64,000 nucleotides of DNA from Psychrobacter luti (lineage in GTDB: Bacteria > Pseudomonadota > Gammaproteobacteria > Pseudomonadales > Moraxellaceae): contig NZ_JACHXL010000004.1 in NCBI RefSeq assembly GCF_014192115.1, forward strand, positions 122,663-186,662, given 5' to 3'. The notes under the pieces were generated by a model. It had not been told where the DNA came from. It saw nothing but the letters and a program-made list of their open reading frames with translations, and searched no databases. Shown here piece after piece: positions 1 through 10,000 of the stretch. A program made the position numbers and the translations under genes. Position 1 is the first letter of the stretch, and each line of letters starts with the position of its first letter.

Positions 1-1281
1 GATGATGATACTGAAAACTACTACTTAATCTATGATTTGGGTGGTGGTACTTTTGATGTGTCTATTTTAAAGTTAAGCGATGGCGTATTTGAAGTATTGG
101 CCACGGGCGGCAATAGTGCGCTTGGTGGTGATGATATTGACCGCTTACTGACCAATTGGCTGATTAAGCAATTAAACATCGACCCCAAAGACGTAAGCTT
201 GCATGACAAATCAATACTTGCTCAACAAGCCAAAGCTTATAAGCAAGCATTGACCGATGCTGAACAAGTTGATATCGACATTGTTGTTAATGAGCAATCT
301 TATCAAGGCGTCTTAAGTCGCAAAGATTTGATAACGATTGCAGAGCCTGTCAGTCGTCGTACGTTGAGCGTCTGCGAGCAAGTCCTGCGTGATGCCAAGT
401 TATCTGCCGCTGATTTAGATGAAGTGATTTTGGTCGGTGGTTCTACGCGTATGCCTGCAGTCCAACAAGTGGTTGCAGACTTTTTTGCTAGAGAGCCGCT
501 TTGCCGCTTGAATCCAGATGAAGTTGTCGCCTTAGGTGCAGCACAAACTGCGCATCAATTGGTCAATGGCGATAGTGATAACAGCTTGTTATTACTTGAC
601 GTAACGCCTTTATCGCTCGGCCTTGAGACCATGGGCGGGCTGGTTGAAGTATTGATTCCGCGTAACACCCCTATTCCGGTTAAAAAACGCCAAGTTTTTA
701 CCACTTATCAAGATGGTCAAACCGGCATGGTCATCCATGTGGTACAAGGCGAGCGTGAGACGGTTGATAACTGCCGCTCACTTGGACGCTTTGAGCTATA
801 CGGTATTCCACCAATGAAAGCCGGCTTTGCACGTATCGAAGTGACCTTTAGTATTGATGCAAATGGGCAGCTAACCGTCAGTGCGCAAGAAACCACCACT
901 AAGACTGAAAGTAAAATCGAGATTGTGCCCTCTTATGGTCTGTCTGATGAGCAAAAAGAGCAGCTATTGATTGCTGGCTTTAAATACGCTGAAGAAGATA
1001 AAAATGCGCGCTCTTTAATTGAGACCAAAGTAGAAGCTGAACGTGAATTATTGGCACTACAATCGGCGCTTAATGAGTTTGCGGCATTGGTGTCAGCTGA
1101 AGAGCAGCAGTCATTGGCGCAAACCATGGAAGAATTGCAAAGCGCGCTCAGCACTGACGATTTAGCCACTATCGAAGCCAAACAAGCCCAGTTAAAACCA
1201 CACAGTGATGCCTTTGCCGCCCGTATTATGAATCAAAGTGTTAAAGCCAGTATGGCAGGTACTAGTGCCCAAGATTGGTAG
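1..1281 (+). CDS. hscA: Fe-S cluster assembly chaperone HscA (5' truncated by window edge)
   Basis: Hsp70-type chaperone specialised for iron-sulfur cluster transfer from the scaffold IscU, working with the co-chaperone HscB in the cytoplasm. The reading frame is open from base 1, so the N-terminal part of the ATPase domain lies outside the window. Visible Hsp70 signatures are the phosphate-2 loop DLGGGTFDVSIL at the very start and the adenosine motif VILVGGSTRMPAV (about base 425). The linker and substrate domain begin at LLLLDVTPLSLGLETMGG (about base 590), where HscA-type proteins lack the longer DnaK tail. HscA rather than DnaK is inferred from the Isc ferredoxin gene that follows by 99 bp on the same strand, the standard end of the iscRSUA-hscBA-fdx operon. 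The substrate-binding lid is complete and the gene ends in TAG. Confidence 0.93.
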   Translation, partial: DDDTENYYLIYDLGGGTFDVSILKLSDGVFEVLATGGNSALGGDDIDRLLTNWLIKQLNIDPKDVSLHDKSILAQQAKAYKQALTDAEQVDIDIVVNEQSYQGVLSRKDLITIAEPVSRRTLSVCEQVLRDAKLSAADLDEVILVGGSTRMPAVQQVVADFFAREPLCRLNPDEVVALGAAQTAHQLVNGDSDNSLLLLDVTPLSLGLETMGGLVEVLIPRNTPIPVKKRQVFTTYQDGQTGMVIHVVQGERETVDNCRSLGRFELYGIPPMKAGFARIEVTFSIDANGQLTVSAQETTTKTESKIEIVPSYGLSDEQKEQLLIAGFKYAEEDKNARSLIETKVEAERELLALQSALNEFAALVSAEEQQSLAQTMEELQSALSTDDLATIEAKQAQLKPHSDAFAARIMNQSVKASMAGTSAQDW

Positions 1282-1380
1282 CAGATACCGTTAATAATAT
1301 GCGTTTAAGAAACTAACTTAGTTCTTATACTAGGTTGACCCTTTTCATTTTTTAATTGATTAGCACCGGACAAATAACTT

Positions 1381-1719
1381 ATGCCAAAAATTACTATATT
1401 ACCCCATCATGAAATTTGCCCTGAAGGTACCGAAGTCGAACTAGAAGCAGGTGAAAATCTATGTAAAGCGCTGCTAGAAAAGGGCATCAAGATTGAACAT
1501 GCTTGTGAGATGTCAAAAGCTTGTACGACTTGTCATGTGGTGGTACGTAAAGGTTTTAATAGCTTAGAGGAGATGGACGATATCGAAGCCGACTTACTAG
1601 ACCGCGCTTGGGGCTTGGAGCCTGATTCGCGCCTATCTTGTCAGGTCATGCTTGATGATCAAGATTTAACTATTGAGATTCCTAAGTACACGTTAAACCA
1701 TGCCAAAGAAAATCATTAA
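1381..1719 (+). CDS. fdx: Isc-type [2Fe-2S] ferredoxin
   Basis: Small electron-transfer protein that supplies electrons for iron-sulfur cluster assembly on IscU. The protein is 112 aa, the normal size for the family. Its cluster ligands form the Cys-X5-Cys-X2-Cys...Cys pattern of adrenodoxin-type ferredoxins: Cys42, Cys48, Cys51 and Cys87, with the final one in the RLSCQV motif. It is the last gene of the isc operon, directly behind hscA, and a strong hairpin terminator follows 50 bp downstream. The ATG is preceded by a weak GGA-type ribosome binding site. Confidence 0.95.
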   Translation: MPKITILPHHEICPEGTEVELEAGENLCKALLEKGIKIEHACEMSKACTTCHVVVRKGFNSLEEMDDIEADLLDRAWGLEPDSRLSCQVMLDDQDLTIEIPKYTLNHAKENH

Positions 1720-1768
1720 ACACTTACACTGTTTTATGATTTAGTCGAAAACATGCTGACAGTAGACT

Positions 1769-1810
1769 GAAAAAGCCAGTTATTTATCATAACTGGCTTT
1801 TTCTATTTTT
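1769..1810 (+). terminator. Rho-independent terminator of the isc operon
   Basis: A perfect 13-bp stem (1770-1782 with 1790-1802, core AAGCCAGTTA) and a 7-nt loop are followed by a T-rich tract. It lies 50 bp after the fdx stop. Confidence 0.85.
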
Positions 1811-1897
1811 ACTTCTAATAATCCTGCGTGCAAATTTCACTGTTATACTATAAAAATTCGTTTTCTACAAATCGCTCAAATCGATTTCATTCTATGC

Positions 1898-3325
1898 TTA
1901 TTTATACAGATTATTTTCTTGCTTATTTGCCTCTATCATCTCAAGCGCTACCGTCTGCTCTTCTTGCTCAATTCGTGCAAGCGCCAGATTTAAGCGATTT
2001 CTAATATCTTGATAATCATTATCTTGCATGTCTCGAAAGTTTAGATGCAAGTTAAAGCCCGGTAAGGTGTGGTCAACCCACTTTGATAGCTGGCCTTTAT
2101 TTTCATCAGGGTCAAGTACTTGCCAAGCGTTTATTTTATTATCAAAACCCTTGAGCTGGAAAGCACCAGCATATTCACAGTCGTAATCATGCGAGATATA
2201 ATCATAGGTACTGTCGCTGATAAATATCTGTCCTTTACCAGCGACCGCCTCAAGCCTTGATGCTAAGTTGGCTTCTTTACCAATGAGGGTATAGCTTAGG
2301 CGGCTGTTACTACCGAAGTTACCGACATGACAATAGCCCGTGGTAATACCAATACGAATATATAGACCCTCAAAGCCCAACAAGCGCCATTTTTGTCTCA
2401 AGGTGCGCATCTCACGGCGCATATCTATCGCCATTGCCACGCAGTCTAGTGCATCTTGACGCGGTCCACGACTGTTTGGTTCACCAAAAAAACACACCAT
2501 CCCATCGCCAATAAACTTATCTAATACCGCGCCGTGCTTATTGGCAATCAACGTCATACAGTGCATATAGGTATTTAAGATATCAGCTAGATTGTCTGCG
2601 CTCAAACTCTCAGACAATTCAGTAAAGCCGACGATATCTGAAAACATAATCGTCAGTTTGGCGCGTTTATTATCGACGTTAACAGGACTGTCAGATTTTA
2701 CGATTGGCTCCCACACTTGTAACGGCACAAAGCGTGTCAATTTATTAATCACAGAAACCATGGTATTTAGACGCCCAACTGCTTGCTGTGCTCGTGCTTC
2801 ATAGTTTATATAGTCATGATAAACCTGGCGAAAATGGCACAATATCACAAGCATACTGGCCAGTAAGATGACGGGGGTAATCAAGCCTTCGTGGCAATCT
2901 ATCTGAGCGCTACTTAACGTGACACTCACATAATAAAAAACAATGACCGTGACTACAGAAACCGCTATAAGTTTTAGATGGTTTTCTGGACTACTAAGAA
3001 TAACTCGCAAGCCGATGAGCGCCGCTAAGCTGAGCGAGATAATGGGGCAAAACTGTATCGAGCCGATGACCGCTGATAATAAAATAATGACAATATTCGA
3101 AGTCCAAAAACTGGTTTGGCGACGATAGTTATAAATTAAAAGCATCAAGCTAGGTAGACAAACAATGACCACTAGCGCCATTGAGGTCGGACTAAAATTG
3201 AAATGTATAGCGAGTAATATGACCGTCAGTATTAAAACGTATATTTCTGGATAGTCAAAGCGATAGGCATTGCTATTACCATCCTGTAGCGGAATCTTTG
3301 GACTTGAGGTTTCTAAAAATGCCAT
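1898..3325 (-). CDS. Membrane-bound class III adenylate cyclase
   Basis: Predicted to make cyclic AMP from ATP at the inner membrane. The 475-aa protein has an N-terminal region of about six hydrophobic segments (roughly residues 27-165), then a short coiled linker and a class III nucleotide cyclase domain (about 220-400). Both metal-binding aspartates are visible: Asp230 in FSDIVGFT and Asp274 in FIGDG. So are the transition-state pair Asn353 and Arg357 in EANLASRLE, and Lys270, the adenine-selecting lysine position, which argues for ATP rather than GTP. The second purine-contact position, usually Asp or Thr, appears to be Lys350. The membrane part resembles sensory modules of the MASE type, as in Pseudomonas CyaB, but I cannot assign it to a named family. 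It stands alone between two converging intergenic regions. Diguanylate cyclase is excluded because there is no GGDEF motif. Confidence 0.85.
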   Translation of the reverse strand: MAFLETSSPKIPLQDGNSNAYRFDYPEIYVLILTVILLAIHFNFSPTSMALVVIVCLPSLMLLIYNYRRQTSFWTSNIVIILLSAVIGSIQFCPIISLSLAALIGLRVILSSPENHLKLIAVSVVTVIVFYYVSVTLSSAQIDCHEGLITPVILLASMLVILCHFRQVYHDYINYEARAQQAVGRLNTMVSVINKLTRFVPLQVWEPIVKSDSPVNVDNKRAKLTIMFSDIVGFTELSESLSADNLADILNTYMHCMTLIANKHGAVLDKFIGDGMVCFFGEPNSRGPRQDALDCVAMAIDMRREMRTLRQKWRLLGFEGLYIRIGITTGYCHVGNFGSNSRLSYTLIGKEANLASRLEAVAGKGQIFISDSTYDYISHDYDCEYAGAFQLKGFDNKINAWQVLDPDENKGQLSKWVDHTLPGFNLHLNFRDMQDNDYQDIRNRLNLALARIEQEEQTVALEMIEANKQENNLYK

Positions 3326-3750
3326 GGTCGCTATTCGCCTAGAGAAAAACCATCAGAGATTTTAATGAACATTAAAATAACGTTAATATTATCATTGAAG
3401 TTTTAGGTAGCTCTTATTAAGCAGCTCCTATTTTTTGATAAAAGGTTGATAACTAACGCTCAACTTTATAAACAACTGATAATATAACTAGATAGTAAAT
3501 CTATACATTATACTGCTTTATTCCCATAGCACCTAGGTCACTGGTAAGCAAAAGCATACCACTTATCGCTCATTTGCCTAAAAACCCCTTTGAATCCAAA
3601 GCTTGGTAGCCCTGCTTTAAGTTAACACCCTTAAAATTGGCAATAAGGTATACCAAAAATAAAGACCAAAAAGCCAGATAGTGGCTATCTGGCTTTTCTA
3701 TACATAAAGATTAAGTGGAAAGTGAATTTATAAAAATATAATAAAATTTA
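3326..3750. other. Intergenic region between cyclase and ceramidase genes
   Basis: No gene is seen. The left part is the upstream region of the cyclase gene on the minus strand. A TATAAT hexamer on that strand (3507-3512) could be a -10 element, but no convincing -35 is spaced with it. The right part carries the ceramidase terminator. Confidence 0.5.
3661..3697 (-). terminator. Rho-independent terminator of the ceramidase gene
   Basis: A perfect 13-bp stem (3669-3681 with 3685-3697) closes a 3-nt loop. Read on the minus strand it is followed by a T-rich tract. It sits about 55 bp beyond the ceramidase stop codon. Confidence 0.85.
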
Positions 3751-5991
3751 TTACTGAACGATAAAGCTATTAGAAACGCCTGAATACGGCTTTATTTTAC
3801 GCGTCCAGCCACTTTTCCAATCGCCTTGATGGGTCAATCGGTACGTACCCGCTGGAGTACCATTACTGATTCGCCAATCAACAATGGCTTTACTATAAGC
3901 CGCCCCTTCACGCTTCCAAGTATAAGTGGTTTCAAAGTCGCTATCACTTAGATAATCGACCCATTGGCCATTTTCAAAACGTTGCACCTTTAAAAAACTG
4001 TCTTCTGTACGTAAATTATTTTTAGGATGAGCACCGCGAAATATCGCCGTAGCGACCTGACCTTTTTGATAACTGGCTTTAGGCTGAGTGAGGGTTTGTC
4101 CCCAAGCTTGGTGCAAAGGCTTATCATCAAATACCACACCCGGACGCTCATTAAATGATTTACCTGAGCGATCAGGCGGTGTTGCAGTGTCATAAACCTC
4201 TACGCCATCACGTAGCGCTTCGGCCAGTTGCGTATATTCTTGGATATAAGCAGCGGTTTGATAAGGGCCATATTCAGTAGACGCTCCTTCATAATGTTGG
4301 GTGGCAAACTCTTCACGAGTGCTCAAATAGCCACTATAGTTGTTTGCCAAGCCATTAATAATAACGGTATCGACCCCTGAGTCTTTTAGCTGGGCCAGCA
4401 CTGCGGCGCGCATCCGTCGGCCAACCATGGTAGTGGGTTCACCAGGGATAGCAACGATGGCAATATTGCCGATACGCATGAGCTGGACGGGTTGCTGAGT
4501 ATTAATCCAGCCCCAGCTACCCGTAGGTAATAACACCTGTTTTTCCGCCTGACAGTCATCTTGGCTGACGGTTGAAACAATACCAAAGGCACCACGCGTT
4601 AAACTACCCAGAAAAGATTGATCCACTTTATTGATATCGTCATTAATACGGAAGTTTTCTCGCGTCATGCCCTCATACATACCTGGTATGTCCGATGGAC
4701 CATTCTCACCGCCAGCAGCAAAAGAATAACCTCGCGCTGGCATACATAAGACTTTATTACCTGCGCCATTGGTGAACTTACCATCTACTTGGTAGCCCTT
4801 TAAATCGACCCAACGGGCACGTACGTCCACAGGTCCAGCAACAGGGACACCTTGATTCCAAAGCTCGGTCGCTTTATCAAGCTGCAGTTGCCCATCACGC
4901 CTGACATTTTCCCACTCATTGTCGCTACCTTGATAGCCAGGTTTTGAGTTGGCATTACCACCTGCCGCCAGTACATCACCCTCATCGGCATTGGCAAAAG
5001 CCGCGACAAATTTCTTATTGGAATCTCCAGCAAAAACCTTTTCTGCACCACGCTGGGCAAAGCCTTTATTATCAGCACTTAGATGCATGAACTGATTACT
5101 GAAACTGGTTGGATGCAAGGCAAACCAATTAATCAGGCCCACTGGTGTGCCATCGGCAGCATCTAGGCGCAGTTGGGTCATGGTTTCATTGACATTACTA
5201 TCAAAGTCTTTTGCATCGACATTTTTGTTATAAGCAAATTCTGAGCGATTAAGTGTCGCACCTTTTAGCTCGCCTTGCGCCAAAGATAGCGTCCCAGGAG
5301 CCAAGGTATCATGAGCACGCTTAATCGAGGTAACAATGCCATTGACGATAGCATTGAAGTTTTGGCTGCTATAGCCTGATAGGGTATCGTCGGTACTGGC
5401 TATTTGATAAAGCTGTTGGTGCGAGTAGCCAGCGTTGCCCACATGGGTGTGAGTGGCGGTGAGCATGACATTGTCGTCGTTATATAGCCCGCCATAGTCC
5501 GCTTGCAAGCGTTTGATGACCTCAAGCTTTACCGCGGTAAACATTGCCCCCATATCTGCCGATACATAGACGACACGTTTGCCCTGATTTTGACTACTGT
5601 CTTCCTCTCCGATAATAAAAGCATGAGAATACAAGCGGTCATTAATCCCTTGTACTACTTGACCAGAAGCATAGCCAAACATGCCAGTTTCAGCAGCAGC
5701 ACCCGTGATATCTGCTTTACCGCTACCAACGAGATACTGACTTGTCGGCATTGCTCTCATAGACATGGCAGAAGCGCTATGATTTAACGTCATAGCACTG
5801 TCTGAGGAGGAAGAAGTAGTATTTGCAGTTATGGCTTGCCTTGAATCAGAAGGCAACGATGAGGCGGATTGTACGGCAGCAGATTCAGTTGAGTCCGTCT
5901 CACAGGCAGTCAGGCTGAGAGCAGCGCTACAAATAGAGATGAGTAACATAGAGGGTCGTAATAATGGTGGTGCAACACAGGAAATAGTCAT
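3751..5991 (-). CDS. Neutral/alkaline ceramidase, predicted lipoprotein
   Basis: Predicted to hydrolyse ceramide to sphingosine and a fatty acid outside the cytoplasm. The 746-aa protein begins with a hydrophobic segment ending in the lipobox LTAC (Cys30), so it should be a lipoprotein. A Ser/Thr-rich linker (31-85) follows, then the ceramidase catalytic domain starting at YLVGSGKADITG. A zinc-binding His-Thr-His (181-183 in TATHTHVGN) and the nucleophile-type motif HPTS (Ser296) are both present. The C-terminal immunoglobulin-like domain (about 590-746) is typical of bacterial and human neutral ceramidases. The ATG is supported by AAGGA 8 bases upstream. The gene is monocistronic with its own terminator. 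The characterised Pseudomonas aeruginosa enzyme is secreted rather than lipid-anchored, so the lipobox is notable. Substrate is inferred from family membership; other N-acyl sphingolipids are possible. Confidence 0.88.
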   Translation of the reverse strand: MTISCVAPPLLRPSMLLISICSAALSLTACETDSTESAAVQSASSLPSDSRQAITANTTSSSSDSAMTLNHSASAMSMRAMPTSQYLVGSGKADITGAAAETGMFGYASGQVVQGINDRLYSHAFIIGEEDSSQNQGKRVVYVSADMGAMFTAVKLEVIKRLQADYGGLYNDDNVMLTATHTHVGNAGYSHQQLYQIASTDDTLSGYSSQNFNAIVNGIVTSIKRAHDTLAPGTLSLAQGELKGATLNRSEFAYNKNVDAKDFDSNVNETMTQLRLDAADGTPVGLINWFALHPTSFSNQFMHLSADNKGFAQRGAEKVFAGDSNKKFVAAFANADEGDVLAAGGNANSKPGYQGSDNEWENVRRDGQLQLDKATELWNQGVPVAGPVDVRARWVDLKGYQVDGKFTNGAGNKVLCMPARGYSFAAGGENGPSDIPGMYEGMTRENFRINDDINKVDQSFLGSLTRGAFGIVSTVSQDDCQAEKQVLLPTGSWGWINTQQPVQLMRIGNIAIVAIPGEPTTMVGRRMRAAVLAQLKDSGVDTVIINGLANNYSGYLSTREEFATQHYEGASTEYGPYQTAAYIQEYTQLAEALRDGVEVYDTATPPDRSGKSFNERPGVVFDDKPLHQAWGQTLTQPKASYQKGQVATAIFRGAHPKNNLRTEDSFLKVQRFENGQWVDYLSDSDFETTYTWKREGAAYSKAIVDWRISNGTPAGTYRLTHQGDWKSGWTRKIKPYSGVSNSFIVQ

Positions 5992-6333
5992 TTTGTTATC
6001 CTTAACATAGAGTGAAATCTCAGACTGAATATTTCTAATCTAAGATTAAATAGCTCAAACCATTTCCAAAGCGCCACATTAATCATACTGATTAATACGC
6101 AAAAAAAATGACTGTGAGCAGATAAGTTGGCTATATCCATTTAACCAACCTACTCTCTAATATAATGAATAACAGACAAATGTAAAACACTTTATGATTA
6201 AAACAACTTAAACCATCATTAAAGCTGGCTTTACAGTTTGTTTAAATAAATGCATTTAGATAAAAATCGTTTGGAACAGAAAATTTAAATGAAAAGTTAT
6301 AAATAGTTCATTTTAAATTTTAATTCTCAGGTT
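5992..6333. other. Intergenic region upstream of the ceramidase gene
   Basis: AT-rich sequence holding the ceramidase promoter region and the 3' side of the HIT gene. I see no gene, strong hairpin or recognisable operator. Confidence 0.4.
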
Positions 6334-6768
6334 TTACTGCATTTGCCAATCAAACGGCATTTGATGATGACCACGTAGCGCCATCATTAATGTCTGCTGC
6401 ATCTGCGCCAACACTTCTTTAGTATAAGGGATGGCAGGGACACCCCATACTGGATTTGGCCACTGCATGTCGTTTTGATAGCGAACGATATGATGGAAAT
6501 GTAGCTGCGGTACTTGATTGCCCAGTGCTGCTACATTCATTTTATCTGCTTGGAAGGTCTTGGCCAGTTGGCTTGATAACCAGCTTGATTCACGCAAAAA
6601 CTGTGCTTGATCGGCCTCAGACAACTCATACAATTCTTTGATCCCCGATACACGAGGCACTAAGATTAACCAAGGAAACTGACAATCATTGATTAAACGA
6701 CAGGTCGATAATGGGAAATCACCCACTAAAAAACTATCAGCAGCAAGTTTATGATGAAGTTGGAACAT
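6334..6768 (-). CDS. HIT family nucleotide hydrolase/transferase
   Basis: Small 144-aa member of the histidine triad superfamily, whose members cleave nucleotide phosphoester or phosphoramidate bonds, including dinucleoside polyphosphates. The diagnostic motif near the C-terminus reads Gln88-Leu-His90-Phe-His92-His-Ile. The catalytic middle histidine (His90) and the third (His92) are present, while the first position of the triad is Gln. That substitution recurs in part of the family. The rest of the fold fits: the N-terminal beta strands include LPLSTCRLI-like and WLILVPR segments. The gene lies downstream of mfd on the same strand with a 251-bp gap, so cotranscription is uncertain. The exact substrate cannot be told from the sequence. 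Confidence 0.85.
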   Translation of the reverse strand: MFQLHHKLAADSFLVGDFPLSTCRLINDCQFPWLILVPRVSGIKELYELSEADQAQFLRESSWLSSQLAKTFQADKMNVAALGNQVPQLHFHHIVRYQNDMQWPNPVWGVPAIPYTKEVLAQMQQTLMMALRGHHQMPFDWQMQ

Positions 6769-7019
6769 AATGACGGTTCTCTTGTTATGACGCTTAGATA
6801 AAAGGAAGTAAAGTGAAATTAATTAAAAGCTTAATGAGCCATAAAAATAATAGGCTAAATATAGGATGCCGCTATTTTATCAGTTATCCGATCGATAAAA
6901 TAGCGCCATGACTGATTGTCTTAACGCCTTACTTGAGTACGGACTAACTGACCAACTTAGCTGATTTAATCTACTGAAAATCACTGCTAAGCTCTCAAAA
7001 TGCCGAAATGCCAATACAA

Positions 7020-10000
7020 CTATGCTGAATCTGCCACCATATGCTCATTAAAATAGCGTAGTAACTCTTGAATCGCAGTGACACGCTGCTGCGGCGTTGC
7101 CAGTTTATCGGCATCTTGGTAACGAATTCCAGACGCACCATTCATGCGATAACGCTGCCCATTTGATTGAATCAACTTAATAATCGCTAGTGCATCAACT
7201 GGAGTATCAGGTGCAAACTCTAATGTCATGCTATTACTATTAGCATCAATCTTATTAATCTTTAGCGGCTCAGCTTGTATTCGCAGTCCATGAATAGCAA
7301 ATAACTGCTTGGTCTGATCTGGCAAAATGCCAAAACGGTCAATCATTTCGGTACGGATATCAGTCAGAGCTTCTTTATCATCGGCATTACTGATGCGTTT
7401 ATAGAACAACAAACGCTGATGGACATCGTGTAGATACTCTTCTGGTATCAGCGCCGAACTATGCAAGTTAATCTCGCTAGTTAGCGATAAAGGTGTGCTC
7501 AAGTCAGGCTCTTTACCCGCCTTAATCGCCTTTGTTGCCCGCTCGAGCATATCCATATATAAGCTAAAACCAATCGCTTGCATGTTACCACTTTGCTGCT
7601 TACCCAGTATCTCACCAGCACCGCGAATCTCTAAATCTTCACTAGCCAGCATAAAACCTGCACCTAAGGTATTGGCACGCTCAATCGCATGCAGACGGCG
7701 CTTAGCATCGCCTTTAAGCCCTTTAATAGAAGGCACTAGCAGATAACAATAGGCTTGATGATGACTACGGCCAACACGACCACGCAGCTGATGCAATTGC
7801 GCCAAGCCAAACTTATCGGCGCGCTCTATGATAATAGTATTGGCATTGGGTACATCGATACCTGTTTCGATAATGGTCGAGCATATTAGCACGTTGAACT
7901 TTTTATGATAAAACTGCTGCATCACTTGCTCAAGTTGGCGCTCTTGCATCTGTCCATGTGCGACCCCTACTCGCGCCTCAGGAACCAACTCACGTATAGT
8001 TTCTGCCATACGCTCAATACTCGCCACATCATTATGCAATAAATACACTTGCCCGCCACGCAGTAGCTCACGTAAGATAGCCTCTTTCATCAAAGCGTCA
8101 GTCTTCTGCATGACAAAAGTTTTAATCGCTAGACGGCGAGCAGGTGGCGTCGCAATAATCGACATGTCACGCATACCTGAGAGCGCCATATTAAGCGTTC
8201 TAGGGATGGGCGTCGCAGTCATCGACATACTATCTACATCGGTCTGAATCGCCTTGATACGCTCTTTATGACGCACGCCAAAGCGATGTTCTTCATCGAC
8301 AATCATCAAGCCCAAATTAGAGAATTTCACATCGGGTTGTAATAATTTATGCGTACCGATAACGATATCAACCTTGCCTGCTGCGAGGTCTGTTAGCACT
8401 GTTTCTTGATGCTTTTTACCACCAAAACGCGACAAGGTTTCAATACGTACTGGCCAATCAGCAAAACGGTCACGGAAATTGTCTTCATGCTGACCTGCTA
8501 GCAAGGTGGTCGGCACCAATACTGCTACCTGATAGCCAGCACTAACCGCAATAAAGGCGGCTCGCATAGCTACTTCTGTTTTACCAAAACCTACGTCGCC
8601 GCAGATAAGACGATCCATTGGCTGATTTTGCCTCATGTCTTCCATCACCGCATGAATGGCATTGGCTTGGTCGGGCGTTTCCTCAAAAGCAAATTGGCTG
8701 GCAAAGAGCTCATACTGCGATGGGTCTATTTTGAAATGAATACCAACTTTGGCTTCACGCCGTGCTTGCATATTGAGTAGCTCAGCCGCCACATCATGGA
8801 TTTGCTCAAGCGCTTTTTGCTTGGCTTTATCCCATTTACCGCTGCCGATTTTGTGCAATGGCGCAAGCGCTGGGTCACCGCCGCTATAGCGATTGATCAT
8901 TTGTAAATTGGCAACAGGCACATAGATACTAGCATCATCAGCGTATTTCAAGTGAATAAACTCTTGCTCACCATCACCGACATCTAGCGTAATCAGTCCG
9001 TGATAACGCCCAATACCATGCTCGATATGTACCACTGGGCTACCTTCGGTTATCTCGGTAACACTTTTAACCAAAAACTCTTCTGACACACCGCTTTGAC
9101 GACGTCTGCGCGTTTGCAATACTTGTCGACCAAACAATTGGGTCTCACTAATCAGAACCAAACGTTCAGGAACATATACTCCGCGTTCAATAGGTGCAAC
9201 CGTGAGTCCAACTTGTGGCAGTTCTTTAGCATTAAGCCCAGTAGTTTTATCGGCGGCTAAAAACGCCTCAAAGCTGTCATAAGCTTTGATATCGATTTTG
9301 CATTTAAATAGCTCAATGAGAATCTCACGGCGACCAGCTGTTTCAGCGACAATCAATACAGGTGTTGCTGTTTGCGCTTGCAGCGCTAAAAATTCTAACA
9401 GTTCGGTAAGTGGCTCAGCTTTTTGATGATTGACTGATAATTGTGGCGGCTCTTGCGCACTTAACGTCACCAAGCCTTGCTGTTTATTTGCCGTAAGCGG
9501 TAGTCCTGGCTTTGAATCCAGCTGTTGTTCAAGTGCTAATAATGAATCGTTGCTATCAATTACAGCCACATCGGTCATGGTAGCCAATTCATTACGCGCG
9601 CTTAATATTACCCGTGGATAATGATTTAGGTGCTCGTTTAGAGTATTTGATAATAAATACAATAATTCAGGTGCGACGATGGGCTTATCAATATCATGAC
9701 GACGCTCTTCATAACGGCGCTGGATTTGTGACCAGTAATCTGCCTGTTTTTCGTTAATTAGCTCATCTGTTATAAATAAAGCATCACTTGGTAAGTAAGC
9801 AAATAAGCTACTCTCAGCCTGCCAATCCTTTAAGTCAAAAAATAGCGGCTGGTAGTATTCAAGTCCGCTACTGGCGATACCTGCCATGACATCTTTGTGT
9901 AGTTCAAACTTACGGCTGCTGGTATTAGGGAACATGGCGGCAAAGTTGGTACGAAACGTCTCGCGCCCTTCATCAAGCGGAAACTCTTTGGCAGGTAGTA

